A stretch of DNA of 64,000 bases. Source: Galerina marginata (taxonomy: Eukaryota; Basidiomycota; Agaricomycetes; Agaricales; Galerinaceae). How positions within the stretch are numbered: the first letter of the stretch is position 1; the number at the start of each line of letters is the position of its first letter. The stretch spans positions 310,001-374,000 of the forward strand of contig JAECYW010000026.1 of assembly GCA_023014335.1 (NCBI GenBank), given 5' to 3'. Both the position numbers and the translations under genes were made by a program. The notes under the pieces were generated by a model. The model saw only the letters and a program-made list of their open reading frames with translations, made no database searches and was not told the DNA's origin. Shown here piece after piece: positions 35,001 to 46,202 of the stretch.

Positions 35001-35934
35001 TGACCCCCACAAACCGTGATTCAACCGCCCTCAACAGCGGCCAGACTTCTTCGACTCGACGCTCCTGCCAGCGGCTCACGAGCCCCTTCTCCTCTCCCCA
35101 TGCCCTAGCCACGTGTACCAACACATACGAAACTGCGAGGCGGGAACACCACCGCCTGGCGACAGGGAATAGCAGCGACTTAATAGCAGCGACTTACTAG
35201 CGTCAACTGCCTCACGGTCAGGCTCTCCAACCCACTCCTCGTTGCCCCCATCGTCGTCTCTAAGCCCTGACAGCTCATGACCCGCGATGGCGACTGGGCG
35301 TGTGGATAACGCTGAAGATGAGCGGCGGCACTTACGCCTGCAGAGCAACGAGGTGCGGATAGGCGGGCCTGCGGGCGAGGACTGGGCACTGGCTACTTCT
35401 CCAGGAGCGAGTTTCTTTTGCTTTCGTGTTATTTTTCATTCTTCTTGTTTCTTTTGCTTTTCTTTTGCTTTTATTTTCTGTGCTGACACCCGCTTTACAG
35501 TCAGCTGGTAGAGGGGTACGAACAGGAGACGGCGCTGGCCGTCTTTACTCATAGACGATCACCCAAGGTCTCAGGCTGCATGAAAGACTCTTACCGAAGA
35601 ACAGATCGACATAACTGCGTATGATGAGGGAAGGGCGGGCGGATCTATGAAGGTGGCGCTGGAGATGCAGAGGTATGACGCGCACGGTGTGTGGTAAGAT
35701 AAACTCAGCGCGGCTGCTCTCCCGGCCCTGCGTCGTCGTGCTTAAATCCGAACTTGCGTTCGATTCGATGGGACTGATATGGCGCAAATTTTTTCTGGCT
35801 TTTCTCTTCATCTTTGTCGCACTCCTTTGGGTCGTCATTACCAGTCTCAAAGTACTAACACGTTTCCTCAGCTCAATTGGGACTTCGGCATCCATTATGC
35901 ATTTCTCCAGGCCTGGTGGTCGCTTTTAAAAGAA
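32065..35934. other. Long gene-poor region with duplicated segments
   Basis: Positions 32065-32735 duplicate the upstream flank of copy 5, and 32740-33480 duplicate 25345-26240; the MFS-B interval is absent between them. From 33500 to 35900 the sequence is C-rich and has many frames of 65-120 codons on both strands (for example 34374-34736, 120 codons with hydrophobic stretches). None shows a domain I know or splice-supported continuation. Possibly decayed repeats. Confidence 0.4.
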
Positions 35935-36320
35935 GCCTCGAACATGGCTGTCGTGCTCATCGCAGGCCCGCTTATTAATATTATGCAGCCTCCTATTGGT
36001 GAGCTGCTGAGTCCAACTTCATTTGACTGCTTTGACTCACTAGCAATCAAGGCGTTCTCGCTGACAATAGCACCTCACGACTTGGCCGACGGCGACCGTA
36101 GATGATGCTCGGGACAGTTATCTGCATAACCGCTATGCTTCTATTAGGCCTCACGCGGCCAGTCACCTCAATATTTACAGGTTGGAATCATGACTCCGTA
36201 TGCCCCATATCCCTTTCGTCTCGTCCTACTGGCCCCCGTTTCCGCTTAGAATGACTGACTCACAATCGCCCTCGCTGTGCTATCCATGTTTCTCATAGAT
36301 TTCTCCATCAATGCCGGTGA
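35935..36320 (+). pseudogene. Decayed sucrose/alpha-glucoside-type MFS transporter, relic 3
   Basis: Reads NMAVVLIAGPLINIMQPPIG, an intron (GTGAGC...AAG), then GVLADNSTSRLGRRRP. A TAG stands where relic 2 has the Y codon. It continues MLGTVICITAMLLLGLTRP and FTGWNHDS, then an intron, then ND, a TGA, and LTIALAVLSMFLIDFSINAG. The loop signature G.LAD...GRRRP and the DFSINA helix are those of SUT-type transporters. The N-terminal exons and everything after the INAG codons are missing. Confidence 0.68.
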
Positions 36321-36354
36321 GACAAACTCTGCCACATCACCACGTCCATCACCC

Positions 36355-37020
36355 ACCACCTCGACTGCCGTTGACGCAAATTCGGCCTCCTCACCGCCTC
36401 TACCAGCTCCTCTCATTAACTAGTCACTGCCAAACCCGTCAGACCCGCTCTACCCTTATCATAGACGCAGTTGGACGCACCAAAACCACACGTGCAGGTT
36501 TCCGCTGGTAAGGCTCCCGTACCCTTATTTATAATTAATCGTTGCATCGTCCGTGTGGTCAATGTAATGTCAAAATTTTCTCAATCGACAGAGCATTATA
36601 GTTTCCTGGAAGCCGGCCCTGTCGCTAGCCAAACGGTGAGACAGTATCTTCATGGATTCCCCGGTATTGCCTCATTCATAGTTACATAAGTACTCACACA
36701 TGGATAGTTTAGTACCAGCTACGGTTACGTTGGTCGGAATTCCGAACACCGGAACACGATCTACAAAATATATAAACGAACAGGAAGTTGTGGACCTTCA
36801 TTTTCTTTCCCGACTACCATGGGTTGGATGCTCGAATTTATCTTTAAGCCAATTCCTTCGCCAGTTGATTCAAACCGCAATTTTTGGACGAATTTACTGA
36901 TGAGAACCTAAAAGTTCTTCAGCATGGTGCAGTAGATACCTTAGACTGTAATACTTTGTACTGAAAAATTGCTTTGAGAACATTAGATTTTAGTTCATCT
37001 GACGGGATGGGCACTGACCC
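36355..37020. repeat. Duplicated segment of unknown content (pairs with 8930-9590)
   Basis: Second copy of the segment described at 8930-9590, with different small indels. A frame here runs through FPTTMGWMLEFIFKPIPSPV to a TAA near 36911, which is disrupted in the other copy. Family not recognised. Confidence 0.5.
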
Positions 37021-37071
37021 AACCGTGCTCCAATGCAACTCCTGGGTCCATCACTAAATGCAAGTAAATTC

Positions 37072-39066
37072 GACCAACCCGAACAAAGCAATTCCTGAGG
37101 AGGCATTTCTTCGAGCCATCGCTCAGGGCGGAAGGCATCCGAATCCTTCCAAACTAGTCCCGAGCGTTGTATAGCGATTATAGGAATGATAACGGTCTAC
37201 GAAAATTCCTATAATTAACAAGATAGCCTCGCAGAAGAGCCTAAGTAAGCGGTTACCTGTCCTGGGAGTATTTCTATCTCGCTCGAGGTCCTACCATCGC
37301 CTAACGTGACAGGACTACCTAAAGGCACTATATCGTGCTTTGTGGCGACCCTCTCCATGTACGGCAAGCCAGGGTACATCCTTAGACTATGAGAAGAAAG
37401 TGAGATCATCAATTATTTTATCGACAGTAATAGAACCCAGTACGTTTCCTTTAAAATCGCATCCAAGTAGGGTAGCTTGGATAAAAAGTCGTCGTAAATA
37501 GGTTCAGCCGAAAACGACTGCAGCTCCGCCCGCAATCGTTGCTGCATAGCTGGATTACGAGCAAGCTCCCAAATGGTGAAACCGAGAGTTAGGGTTGTAG
37601 CTTCGTGGCCAGTCATTCTAGAGTTTTTTGTAGGAACCTGAGCTTGGAGAGACGAATGAACTTACATGAAAGTCGAGATCTGTCATAAATTTTGTAGTCA
37701 AGCGAGGCGTCTACGAAAATCGTTAGGACATACATGTTCAAAAAGCTCCTCCTCAGAGAGACTTCCTTCTTGAGTTGCCTTTACTATGGGAAGGTGAACA
37801 TTAGTGCTTTGTTGACAGGACAATAACGAACTTAGCGTCGTCAGCAAGTCTGCATGATCACCCTCCGAGACCAACTCCTTGTTGCGCCTGACCATCTCTT
37901 TGGCTACGCCATCCTATTTGAGATCATAAAACGGGAAGACGCGGTCCCTGACTCCTACACCTACCTGGATTGTTTTCTTGGCTATTCCCTGAGATTGGAT
38001 TGCAAAAACTGGCAACTTACTCAAAATTGGAAATCTTCGGAGTAACATAAGGCTCTGTAATTACAATTCAGAGCGCTCAATAGAAGAATTTACAGTAAAC
38101 CTACCAGAAAGCCGCTATACTTGACTATTGACGACACACCCCGACGCCGACCATGCAAGATGTTGTACGCATCCGAGCTGGTTCCACCTTCAAAGTCATA
38201 ACGAAAAGCCTGAAAAATGGATCTTTTAGACAGGAAGGTCGATGAATAACGACGTAGACTCACAACCCTTCCGACTATGCTTAGACTGGAGACACAATGA
38301 GTAGGGCACGACGGAGAGGAGAACAAGTTGTACGTTGCCTTGCTCGCCCAATCAAAGATATTGAAAACACGTCCATTATCAGCAACTTGTATCACGTCTA
38401 ATAGGTCTTCCAACACCTGGAAATCTGTGGGTAAGAGAGAAAACGAAAAAGAATGATATTGGAAGGCAAAAGTACCCGAGACGCCACATCCTGCACTTCA
38501 ACCGACATTATTCGTATACTTTCGGCACTTTTTCATATTTTGCTTTATGTGGGACCGAATGGGGGAGTACTCGAAACTTACTTTAATGACGGACTGACGA
38601 GACGCTTCATTCGCTTGTGTTCCGATTGTCCTTCAACCCACCCCAGCCCTTTCCCCAGTAAACGGCCAATACGCGGTCGTACTACCTGGCTGTGATCTGG
38701 GGAGAATTGTGACCTGCAATTTTGGGTAGAAAAGGAGACGTACGGTAATCAAATACCTTTTTTTGCAGGACGTGAGCAATCCCGATGGGATCAGAGAGAA
38801 CGAGCTTTGTAGTTCAATTGCTGAGAAAGATAGCAGGTGCCGTCCAGTAAACGTTCGTACCAAATCAGGAGCATGGAATATTGCCAATAAGAAATTGGAT
38901 GGCCGAGTCCCTGCGGCTGACGCACCCCGGTCCCCGAATACAGCTTTGAGAGTCCAACGCCCAGGTTGTTGAGAAAAGACTCTTCGCCCATGGCTCCAGA
39001 TGTACGCTGCTCTGGGATACCATGTATTAGGAAGTCGTAAAATTCTCCAGTCGTGGAGGGACGCAC
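37072..39066 (-). pseudogene. Decayed cytochrome P450, relic 2
   Basis: Minus-strand remains, more complete than relic 1. Pieces in order: IGIAHVLQKKVFDY, then GLGWVEGQSEHKRMKRLVSP (C-helix region, W.....H.R.R type), AFRYDFEGGTSSDAYNI, and MTGHEATTLTLGFTIWELAR (I helix with oxygen-binding GHE.T). LSKLPYLDAILKET is joined by an intron to LRMYPGLPYMERVATKHD (ExxR is ETLR). The last piece is VWKDSDAFRPERWLEE (PERW). The reading then runs into unrelated sequence at about 37072, so the FxxGxRxCxG haem exon is missing, and several upstream exons are out of frame. It cannot bind haem and is non-functional. Confidence 0.76.
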
Positions 39067-39099
39067 CTAGTAGTACCTACAGAAGCAGGATGAAATTTC

Positions 39100-39832
39100 C
39101 ATTGGGATTTGTCGACAGCTCCCATTGCCAAATATGACCAAACTCTCAAGCCGCAATTGCTAATTTGCATCACAGCTCAGCCCCAGGCGACCAGTATTAT
39201 ATGAAACTCAGTAAATACGTAGTATAGCAGTATCACATCTCATATACCAGAAATTGTGACCATCGGAACATTTTTAAATAAAATACCGGCTGACAACAAT
39301 GTACAGAGCCGTGGGAAGTGTTCTTACAGTAGCACTTCGGCAGGCGCGGACAAGATCGCTATCAATGTGACGGAATGTGACTGTTAGGCTGGAATATGAG
39401 AATTCTCACGCCCTCAGATGGGTTGATTTGACTTCAACGAATGCTCCGAGTTGGCTCCGAGTCAAGGAGCTCGCCCGTGTTCTAGGTTCTGTTCATGACA
39501 TACGATCAACTATTGCCGCTGCGGTTGAACTGACTGACGACGAGTAACATAATAAATCTAGTCGTTGCTGTTATTCAAATTTCAACGAGCTTTTCCGTCA
39601 ACGGGCGAGGTCGGTTTTTTGCTTACTCTGGCCATAACTCGGTCACGATATTAACAATTGTCGCCGCCCCAACCGCACAAGTTCCTATTTGTTTTTTCTT
39701 CTCCAACCTTGCTGCACCGCTCACTACAGTCCTCTGCCATTGCACCGTCTGTCCCACAGAAGCTCTGCGACGTCTCCAGTCACCTCCTCGCTCACGATCC
39801 AAGTCCACACATTGTCGATGACGACACGAGTC
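39100..39832. other. Sequence between P450 relic 2 and the copia element
   Basis: No gene supported. Part of it (39390-39490) resembles 11617-11700. The copia element inserted at 39833-39837. Confidence 0.4.
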
Positions 39833-39837
39833 ATTGG
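39833..39837. repeat. Target-site duplication, left (ATTGG)
   Basis: ATTGG directly precedes the 5' LTR and is repeated after the 3' LTR at 45168-45172; 5 bp is the usual size for Ty1/copia integrases. Confidence 0.9.
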
Positions 39838-40257
39838 TGTTAAGAGAGGCTTCCTGGACTCGTATTGTTGCCGCTACGTATCTCTATTTTTATCCCCTTA
39901 TCTACTTCCGCATTTGTTATTTACTGCCTATTATAGCGTACGCCCTCATAGCCATTCGGCTTTATACCATACGCCCTCTCGTTCATCTGACCACCCTAGT
40001 TACGCCCCTTCGGCCGTAGGCCAATTCACTCCTATCGTATTTCTCACATATACACGGACACTTTCTTTCTGCCACCTCAGCCGTCATTCACCTTTCCGTG
40101 ACTGACACTGAGGTGAGCATATTCATATCTACATTACTTACTTTGGTACTGACTACCTTTAGTTCATATTCTATTTACTCTTTCAGGTAGTCCAATATAT
40201 AGCCGTCATTCACCTTTCCGTGACTGACACTGAGTTCATATTCTATTTACTCTTTCA
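39838..40257 (+). repeat. 5' LTR of the copia element
   Basis: 420 bp, TGTTAAGAGAGG...CTCTTTCA, identical as read to 44748-45167. The 3' part contains a tandem duplication: unit 40079-40186 and a second, shorter version at 40201-40257. The first holds a 50-bp GT-AG segment that is exactly missing from the second. Confidence 0.94.
40113..40162 (+). other. Intron-like segment within the LTR
   Basis: Starts GTGAGC, ends CTTTAG and contains CTGAC about 11 bp before the acceptor, all typical of a basidiomycete intron. The neighbouring tandem copy (40201-40257) has the flanking sequences joined exactly where splicing would join them (CTGAG/TTCAT). The same segment lies in the 3' LTR at 45023-45072. 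Confidence 0.65.
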
Positions 40258-40269
40258 GGTTATGGGCCC
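40258..40269 (+). other. Primer-binding site, half-tRNA type
   Basis: GGTTATGGGCCC begins at the base after the 5' LTR. It is complementary to the anticodon stem-loop of initiator tRNA-Met (GGGCCCATAAC), the internal priming site known from Drosophila copia, not to a tRNA 3' end. Confidence 0.7.
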
Positions 40270-40357
40270 CGGGCTGTAACTCATTGGAAGAACAAGTCAC
40301 CGAGCTCGACGGCTCATTACATTCATACATCCCACATCATACATTACACGCTATACT

Positions 40358-43300
40358 ATGGCGACTACTACATCTAACAACCCCCCTATTTTTACGGACG
40401 AGAACAAGTTCGACGGCACGAACTGGCTTGGATGGAATAACGCAATAACCATCGCAGCTCGTCTCCGCGGCGCTCGCGGATACCTCGAAGGGACGATCAC
40501 AAAACCACCTACAGCACCCACTTTACCCACAGCCAACGCAGCAGATATTCCCCTGCCTCCTGAGCCGACTGCCTGGATGTCTAAGACCCCATCCGAAGAC
40601 GAATGGGAAATTCGCGATGCTTGGACGATGGGATTGATCATCTACAATGTTAAGAACCCCGTCGGGTTGGGCATTAAGCTTGATGGAACAGCTGCGGAAG
40701 CCTGGAAGTCACTTACCGACCAATACCATGTCACCTCCGAACTCGCACTTGTAAACGCTCAGCGTGAGCTTCGAACGACCATGCTTTCCGAGGGCGCAGA
40801 TCTCCTTGCGCATATTTCGGACCTCCGTACAAAGTGGACTAAAGCAAATGCAGCTGGAGCGAATATTTCAGATGTCGATTTCCGTATGATCCTCCTGTCG
40901 TCGCTTCCAACGTCCTGGGACAGCACTGTCGTAACCTTATATGATGCTAAAACTTCAGCTGATATTATAACCCGCCTTACGATGCACTGGTCAAGACTCA
41001 CCCGTAATGGAACTGTCACAAACCCCACTACAACGACAGTCGCACTCCAAGCCAATTCTAACCGAAGCCAGAAACCCCGCAGTCCTCTTATTTGCGCCAA
41101 TAAAAATTGTGGGCGACGTGGTCACCTCATAAACGACTGCTATTGGCCAGGTGGAGGAAAGGAAGGACAATTCCCCCCAGGTTTCGGTAGGCGAGGTGGA
41201 GTTTCGGGATCTTCGACTAATGCTCCTGGGATGCCTGCTGCAAATGTTGCAAATGTCAATGCCAGCGAGGCAAAGGTTGATCAAGCATACGCACTTATGA
41301 CCACTATTCCACCGGAAATCGAGGAGACAAACCGACATGAAAGCACTATCACGGTCACCGAAATAGGCGCCGGTTACGAACGAGTTGACGGGGACACCAT
41401 GGCCCTAACAGTATCCCAGCACGAAATTGACCAGCAGAAAGCGAAGCCTACGTTTGCCGACTCGGGTTCCAGCGATAACTGTTTTACCGACAGAAACGAC
41501 TTCTCCCATTATAATCCATTCTCCGAACCACTCGAAGGAAAAGGAGCCAACCAGAGTTCAAACTTTAGGATCGACGGACGGGGAACTGTTACTAAGATCT
41601 TCGAATCGAATGGAAAGCATACCCAACTTACCTTCAAATCTGCTCTACACACCCCCGACCTATCAGCAAACCTGGTATCTGTTGGGAGATTCGATGACGC
41701 CGGTTTCAAAGTTGTGTTCGAGAAACAGGAGGTCCGCTTTGTAGATCCGAGTGGCAAAGAAATCCTAACGGGAAAGAAGAGTCAAGGAATGTACATTCTT
41801 AATATCGTTGACCCACCGAACGCCATGGTTGCAAAGTCTATCGATAAACCGACAACCCTCGATGTATGGCATAGGAGGTTTGGCCACGCCGGCATATCGG
41901 GACTTCGAGAGCTTGCCAGCAAGAATTTAGTGGACGGTTTCGAGATTCTAAAAGGCGACGCCTTACCTGGGTCATGCGAGGACTGCATCTATGGGAAACA
42001 CACGGCACGCCCATACGATGCAGATGTCGAGCCTGAGCAGGAGGTGTTGCGACGCGTCCACATCGATCTCTGGGGAAAAGCGCGGGTTCGATCGTTGGGG
42101 GGAGCATTCTACATGCTGCTGTTCACGGATGGTGGGAGTTCGTATCGAAAGGACTATTACCTGTCGGAGAAAACAGGCGACGTCCTCCTGAAATCAATTG
42201 AGGCCTATCACGTCGAGTCAGAACGTCAAACCGGGAAGAAATTGAAGTGCTTACGTTTCGACCAGGCGTTCTGTACAGAAGCCATCAAGGATTACTGTCG
42301 CGAACACGGCATAGTCATCGAGTCGACAACGCCGTATGCCCATGCTTCCAACGGCGTCGCAGAACGGTCAAATCGCACTATACTCGAAGGCGTTAGATGT
42401 GCACTCTCCGACAGCAACTTACCTCCAAGCCTTTGGGCTGACGCGGCGCACTATCAAGTGGATACCAGAAACCTACTTCCATCAGCGCGACATCCAGGGA
42501 TTGTTCCTGCAGAGAAATGGACGGGAGAACGTAAGAACGTCTCACATCTCCGCCCATTTGGCTGCGACGCATATGCCAAGGTGCCAAGGGAAACCGAGCC
42601 ATCAAAACTCGATCGCACGTCAATTAAATACGCCTTAATCGGGTATTACGGCCGGGACGGATACAAACTGTACGATCGAAATACCGGAAAGGTAATTCGA
42701 AGCCGTGACGTAATTTTCGAGGAAGGCACCGGACATCGTACTTTGTCCGAGGTGCAAACCAACGACGACTTCGAAGTCTTCCCAGATGTACTGCCCGCCG
42801 AACTCGACGTTCCGCCCACTGGTGGCCAACTACTCCATGATGCCAACCCCATTGCCCCTCGAAACCGCACAACTGATGTCCCGCACGCAGAACTCCCTGC
42901 CAACATTATCCCTGCACCTGTAATTCCTCAGCAAAACGTGCCAGCTCAACCCCCACCTGTTCGACGATCCACGCGTGTCTCCGTACCGACAGCCGCAATT
43001 CGCGATTCGCGTGCATCCGAACAAATGGTGAACCAAGCCCGTGGTTCAGGGGAGGACTGGGCGACGAACTCACGACGCCCGCGTGCTATGCTCTCAGATT
43101 TCGAGGATCTTAACGCGCAATTGGATGGGTACCTTGCTTTCATGGCTAATTCTACGGATTCCTACGTACCTCGGAACTACAAAGAGGCTATGGAACGTCC
43201 TGATCTCTGGCGAGGACCCATGGAGGAAGAAATGGCGACAATGGAAAAGATGGAGGTCTTCAGGCTTGTTCCACGCCCAAAAGATCAACACGTTGTTGGG

Positions 43301-44726
43301 TCAAAATGGGTTTATGCGAATAAGTATAACGCCGATGGAAGCATCAAGAAACGTAAGGCTCGGCTCGTGGCTCAAGGTTTTACGCAGATTCCTGGCCTCG
43401 AATTTGACAAGACTTATGCTTCGGTCCCACGTCTTGAGTCTATGCGCATAATTATTGCGATAGCGGCGCACCTTGGTCTTCACCTCTGGCAGGCCGATTT
43501 CGTCTCTGCGTATCTCAACACCGAGAACAGGTTTCTTGTCTACATGGAGCAGCCTCCAGGTTTCGTCAAGAAGGGGGAGGAAGACAGTGTCAACATCACC
43601 CTCAAGACAATTTATGGCACTATGAATGGGGCATACGAATGGGCGGACATCCTTGGACGTGCGTACAAGGACCTAGGGTACTATGAATCAAAAGCAGACC
43701 CATGTATCCGACACCGCGTCGACGAGAACGGATTTACCCTCACAGGAACGCATACGGACGATGTTCTGGGTGCTTCGTCGACACGCGAGGGGAGGGACAT
43801 TGCGAAGGAGGAGTTAGGAAACTGCTACGAGATCAAAGATTTGGGGGAGCCATCTTATATCCTTGGTATTGGTGTTGACCGCAACGAGTCCACAGGCGAA
43901 ATTTCGATTTCACAGCGCGTTTTTCCTCGAGCAAATCCTCGAGCGTTTCGGAATGCAGGACTGCAACCCAAAACCTACCCCCTTACCAGCCGGCATAAAT
44001 CTCTCGACTCTCAATTCTCCCCGGACCGAAGAAGACCGTATTTTCATGAAAGACAAACCGTACAACGAGGCTCTGGGATCTATTATGTGGGCGCAGGGAG
44101 CTACTCGACCAGACCTATCTTTTGCGGTCAACCTCCTTTCACGGTTTCAGGCAAATCCAGGACGCGAGCACTGGAACGCCATGCTCCATGTTTTCGCGTA
44201 TATCAAGGGTACTCTCGACTACCGAATCACCTACCGCCGCGGCTCCAAGGGAGGACTCAAACCATTTGGATACGTCGATGCCGACTACGCTGGCGATCTC
44301 GATACTCGTCGATCAACATCTGGTTACATTTTCAACATGGCCGGGGGAGCTGTATCTTGGAGTTCAAAGCGCCAGCCCACTGTGTCACTCTCAACGATGG
44401 AGGCAGAATACATGTCACTCGCACGCGCTGCGCAGCAGGCGATGTGGATGTTCTCTTTTATGAGCGAGGTTGGATTGCCCCAGGAAACCCCGGCCAAGCT
44501 CTATGGTGACAACACGTCGTCAATAGCACTCACAGAAAACCACAAAGGGCATTCAAAAGCGAAGCATATTGACATCCGCCACCATTACATTCGAGAACGT
44601 GTCGACGAGGGAGATATCGAAGTGATCCATATCCCATCTGCCGAAAATCTCGCCGACATCCTCACTAAGCCCCTTCCTCGAGTTATACACCAACAAATCG
44701 TTCGCAACATTTTCTCCAATGCCTAG
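40358..44726 (+). CDS. copia gag-pol polyprotein with one frame change
   Basis: The ATG at 40358 opens a frame through gag (about residues 1-240), a CCHC-like knuckle with unusual spacing (CX4CX4HX4C, about 246-261) and aspartic protease (FADSGSSDN, D about 368). Next come the integrase zinc site (WHRRFGH ... CEDC, about 503-550) and the integrase core (HIDLWG, RFDQAF, GVAERSN for D, D, E). Reverse transcriptase (SKWVYANKYNADGSIKKRKA ... THTDDVLG) starts near residue 945. At a run of five T (43920-43924) the frame shifts by +1. The other frame then continues FLEQILERFGMQDCNP and RNase H (VDADYAGD, STMEAEYMSL, LYGDN) to NIFSNA and TAG at 44724-44726. In the original frame the tail is nonsense to 44509. 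One T fewer would restore a single polyprotein of about 1455 aa, so this is either a young mutation or a homopolymer read error. Confidence 0.92.
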
Positions 44727-44740
44727 GATTACGGAAGCCT

Positions 44741-44747
44741 GGGGGAG
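44741..44747 (+). other. Polypurine tract
   Basis: GGGGGAG sits directly against the 5' end of the 3' LTR, the normal place for plus-strand priming. Confidence 0.75.
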
Positions 44748-45167
44748 TGTTAAGAGAGGCTTCCTGGACTCGTATTGTTGCCGCTACGTATCTCTATTTT
44801 TATCCCCTTATCTACTTCCGCATTTGTTATTTACTGCCTATTATAGCGTACGCCCTCATAGCCATTCGGCTTTATACCATACGCCCTCTCGTTCATCTGA
44901 CCACCCTAGTTACGCCCCTTCGGCCGTAGGCCAATTCACTCCTATCGTATTTCTCACATATACACGGACACTTTCTTTCTGCCACCTCAGCCGTCATTCA
45001 CCTTTCCGTGACTGACACTGAGGTGAGCATATTCATATCTACATTACTTACTTTGGTACTGACTACCTTTAGTTCATATTCTATTTACTCTTTCAGGTAG
45101 TCCAATATATAGCCGTCATTCACCTTTCCGTGACTGACACTGAGTTCATATTCTATTTACTCTTTCA
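44748..45167 (+). repeat. 3' LTR of the copia element
   Basis: 420 bp, identical as read to 39838-40257, including the internal duplication and the intron-like segment (45023-45072). Confidence 0.94.
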
Positions 45168-45172
45168 ATTGG
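45168..45172. repeat. Target-site duplication, right (ATTGG)
   Basis: Matches 39833-39837. Confidence 0.9.
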
Positions 45173-46202
45173 TTGGGTTATGAATCACTAACCCTCAGAT
45201 GGCACCGAGGGCGGAGCAATTGCCCTTGCTCCCACCATCACCACCCAAAGTGGCCGACCAGGACAACTCGCGAGCACTCGGCGAGCATAACCGCCTAACC
45301 CAGGCGTGATCATCCTCCTTTCGCCGCCTGCCCATCTCCGTGAGTGTCCCAACGTGACTCGCACCCTTCCATACACCCCCTCAGGATTCAGGTAAAGTGG
45401 AAGTTACAAGGATGAATATGTACGCATCTAACGGTTCCTCCAGGAGAGATGGGCAGCTATGCTGCGTTCTACCTCGCCGGGATGTGCCCTTCGCCAGCGA
45501 CGCATGCGCAGCAAATATTGATTTCCTCACCCTATTTCCCTCAAATTTCGTTCTTCAACCCGATTTTCAATACTACGAGTAAAGTTTCCAGAAGTGGTTC
45601 GAAGCCACTCTAGAGACAGATACTCTAGGAGATTACCGAAGGTACTTCATATTTTTTATATTCAAAGTTGATCGGCGCCTAGTTTTTTTGATATATTTTT
45701 CTTGACAACCTGCGGGGAGGTTGAGCCGAGAGCGCGATTTCACCGCAATCCACATCCCGAAACCGCAAGCGCTCAAGTAGTATACTCAAACTCTTATAAT
45801 TAGAATCGAAAGGGATCGCAACAGAAAGATATCGCGTTCGTGACACAAATCCATTCCAATCGTTCCAGCATTTTCCCTCCATCTCCGCCACTGCTTTCTC
45901 ATGTTGTCGATCAGTGGTTACGGCTTTTTATAAGTGGGTCGTGTTTGTTCGTCTGCCTTCCATGATCAGCATCCTGATGGGTGTCTCTTTTTAGCGTCGC
46001 TTCCCACCCACCTCCGCAGCCAACAATTTTGTAGTTCGTCTCTATCTACGACCAGTAACTTTGTTGATCGACTCTCGATGTCGATGGGCTATACTCTCCA
46101 TTTTTCATCACCTTTTGATCAAGAGGTTGAAAGCAGCGCCTCACTCAGTAAACCTTCGACCCCTACAAATACCTGGCTCATACCACACCTCGCGACACCC
46201 TT
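45173..46202. other. Flank upstream of copy 8, duplicated from the copy 3 flank
   Basis: Positions 45590-46202 align with 13440-14014 (for example gaagccactcta, cagaaagata, cgcttcccac). Apart from the glycosidase fragment at 45444-45613 no gene is supported. Confidence 0.5.
45444..45613 (+). pseudogene. Fragment of a GH92-type alpha-mannosidase C-terminal region
   Basis: After a CAG acceptor the frame reads EMGSYAAFYLAGMCPSPATH, then ISSPYFPQISFFNPIFNTTS, before running to TAG at 45611-45613. MGSYAAFYL.G..P.P and ISSPYFP.ISF.NP.FNTTT resemble the C-terminal part of fungal glycoside hydrolase family 92 proteins. A full protein would be over 700 aa; only this exon-sized scrap is present, directly right of the copia insertion region. 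Identification is from motif memory. Confidence 0.5.

Larger units (their letters stand above)
39838..45167 (+). mobile_element. Ty1/copia LTR retrotransposon, 5330 bp, very young
   Basis: Complete element with two 420-bp LTRs that I read as identical, starting TG and ending CA, a 5-bp target duplication (ATTGG), a primer-binding site, one long gag-pol frame and a polypurine tract. Domain order gag - protease - integrase - reverse transcriptase - RNase H is the copia order (integrase before reverse transcriptase). Identical LTRs mean insertion in the recent past. The only visible defect is a one-base frame change inside pol at 43920-43924. It inserted between P450 relic 2 and the copy 8 region. 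Confidence 0.95.

Noticed and set aside
40759..43291. Several minus-strand open frames of 60-115 codons inside the copia element
   Set aside because: They are shadows of the gag-pol frame on the other strand.
43920..43924. Programmed frameshift in the copia pol gene
   Set aside because: The site lies between reverse transcriptase and RNase H, not between gag and pol, and one T fewer gives a continuous polyprotein; mutation or read error is simpler.
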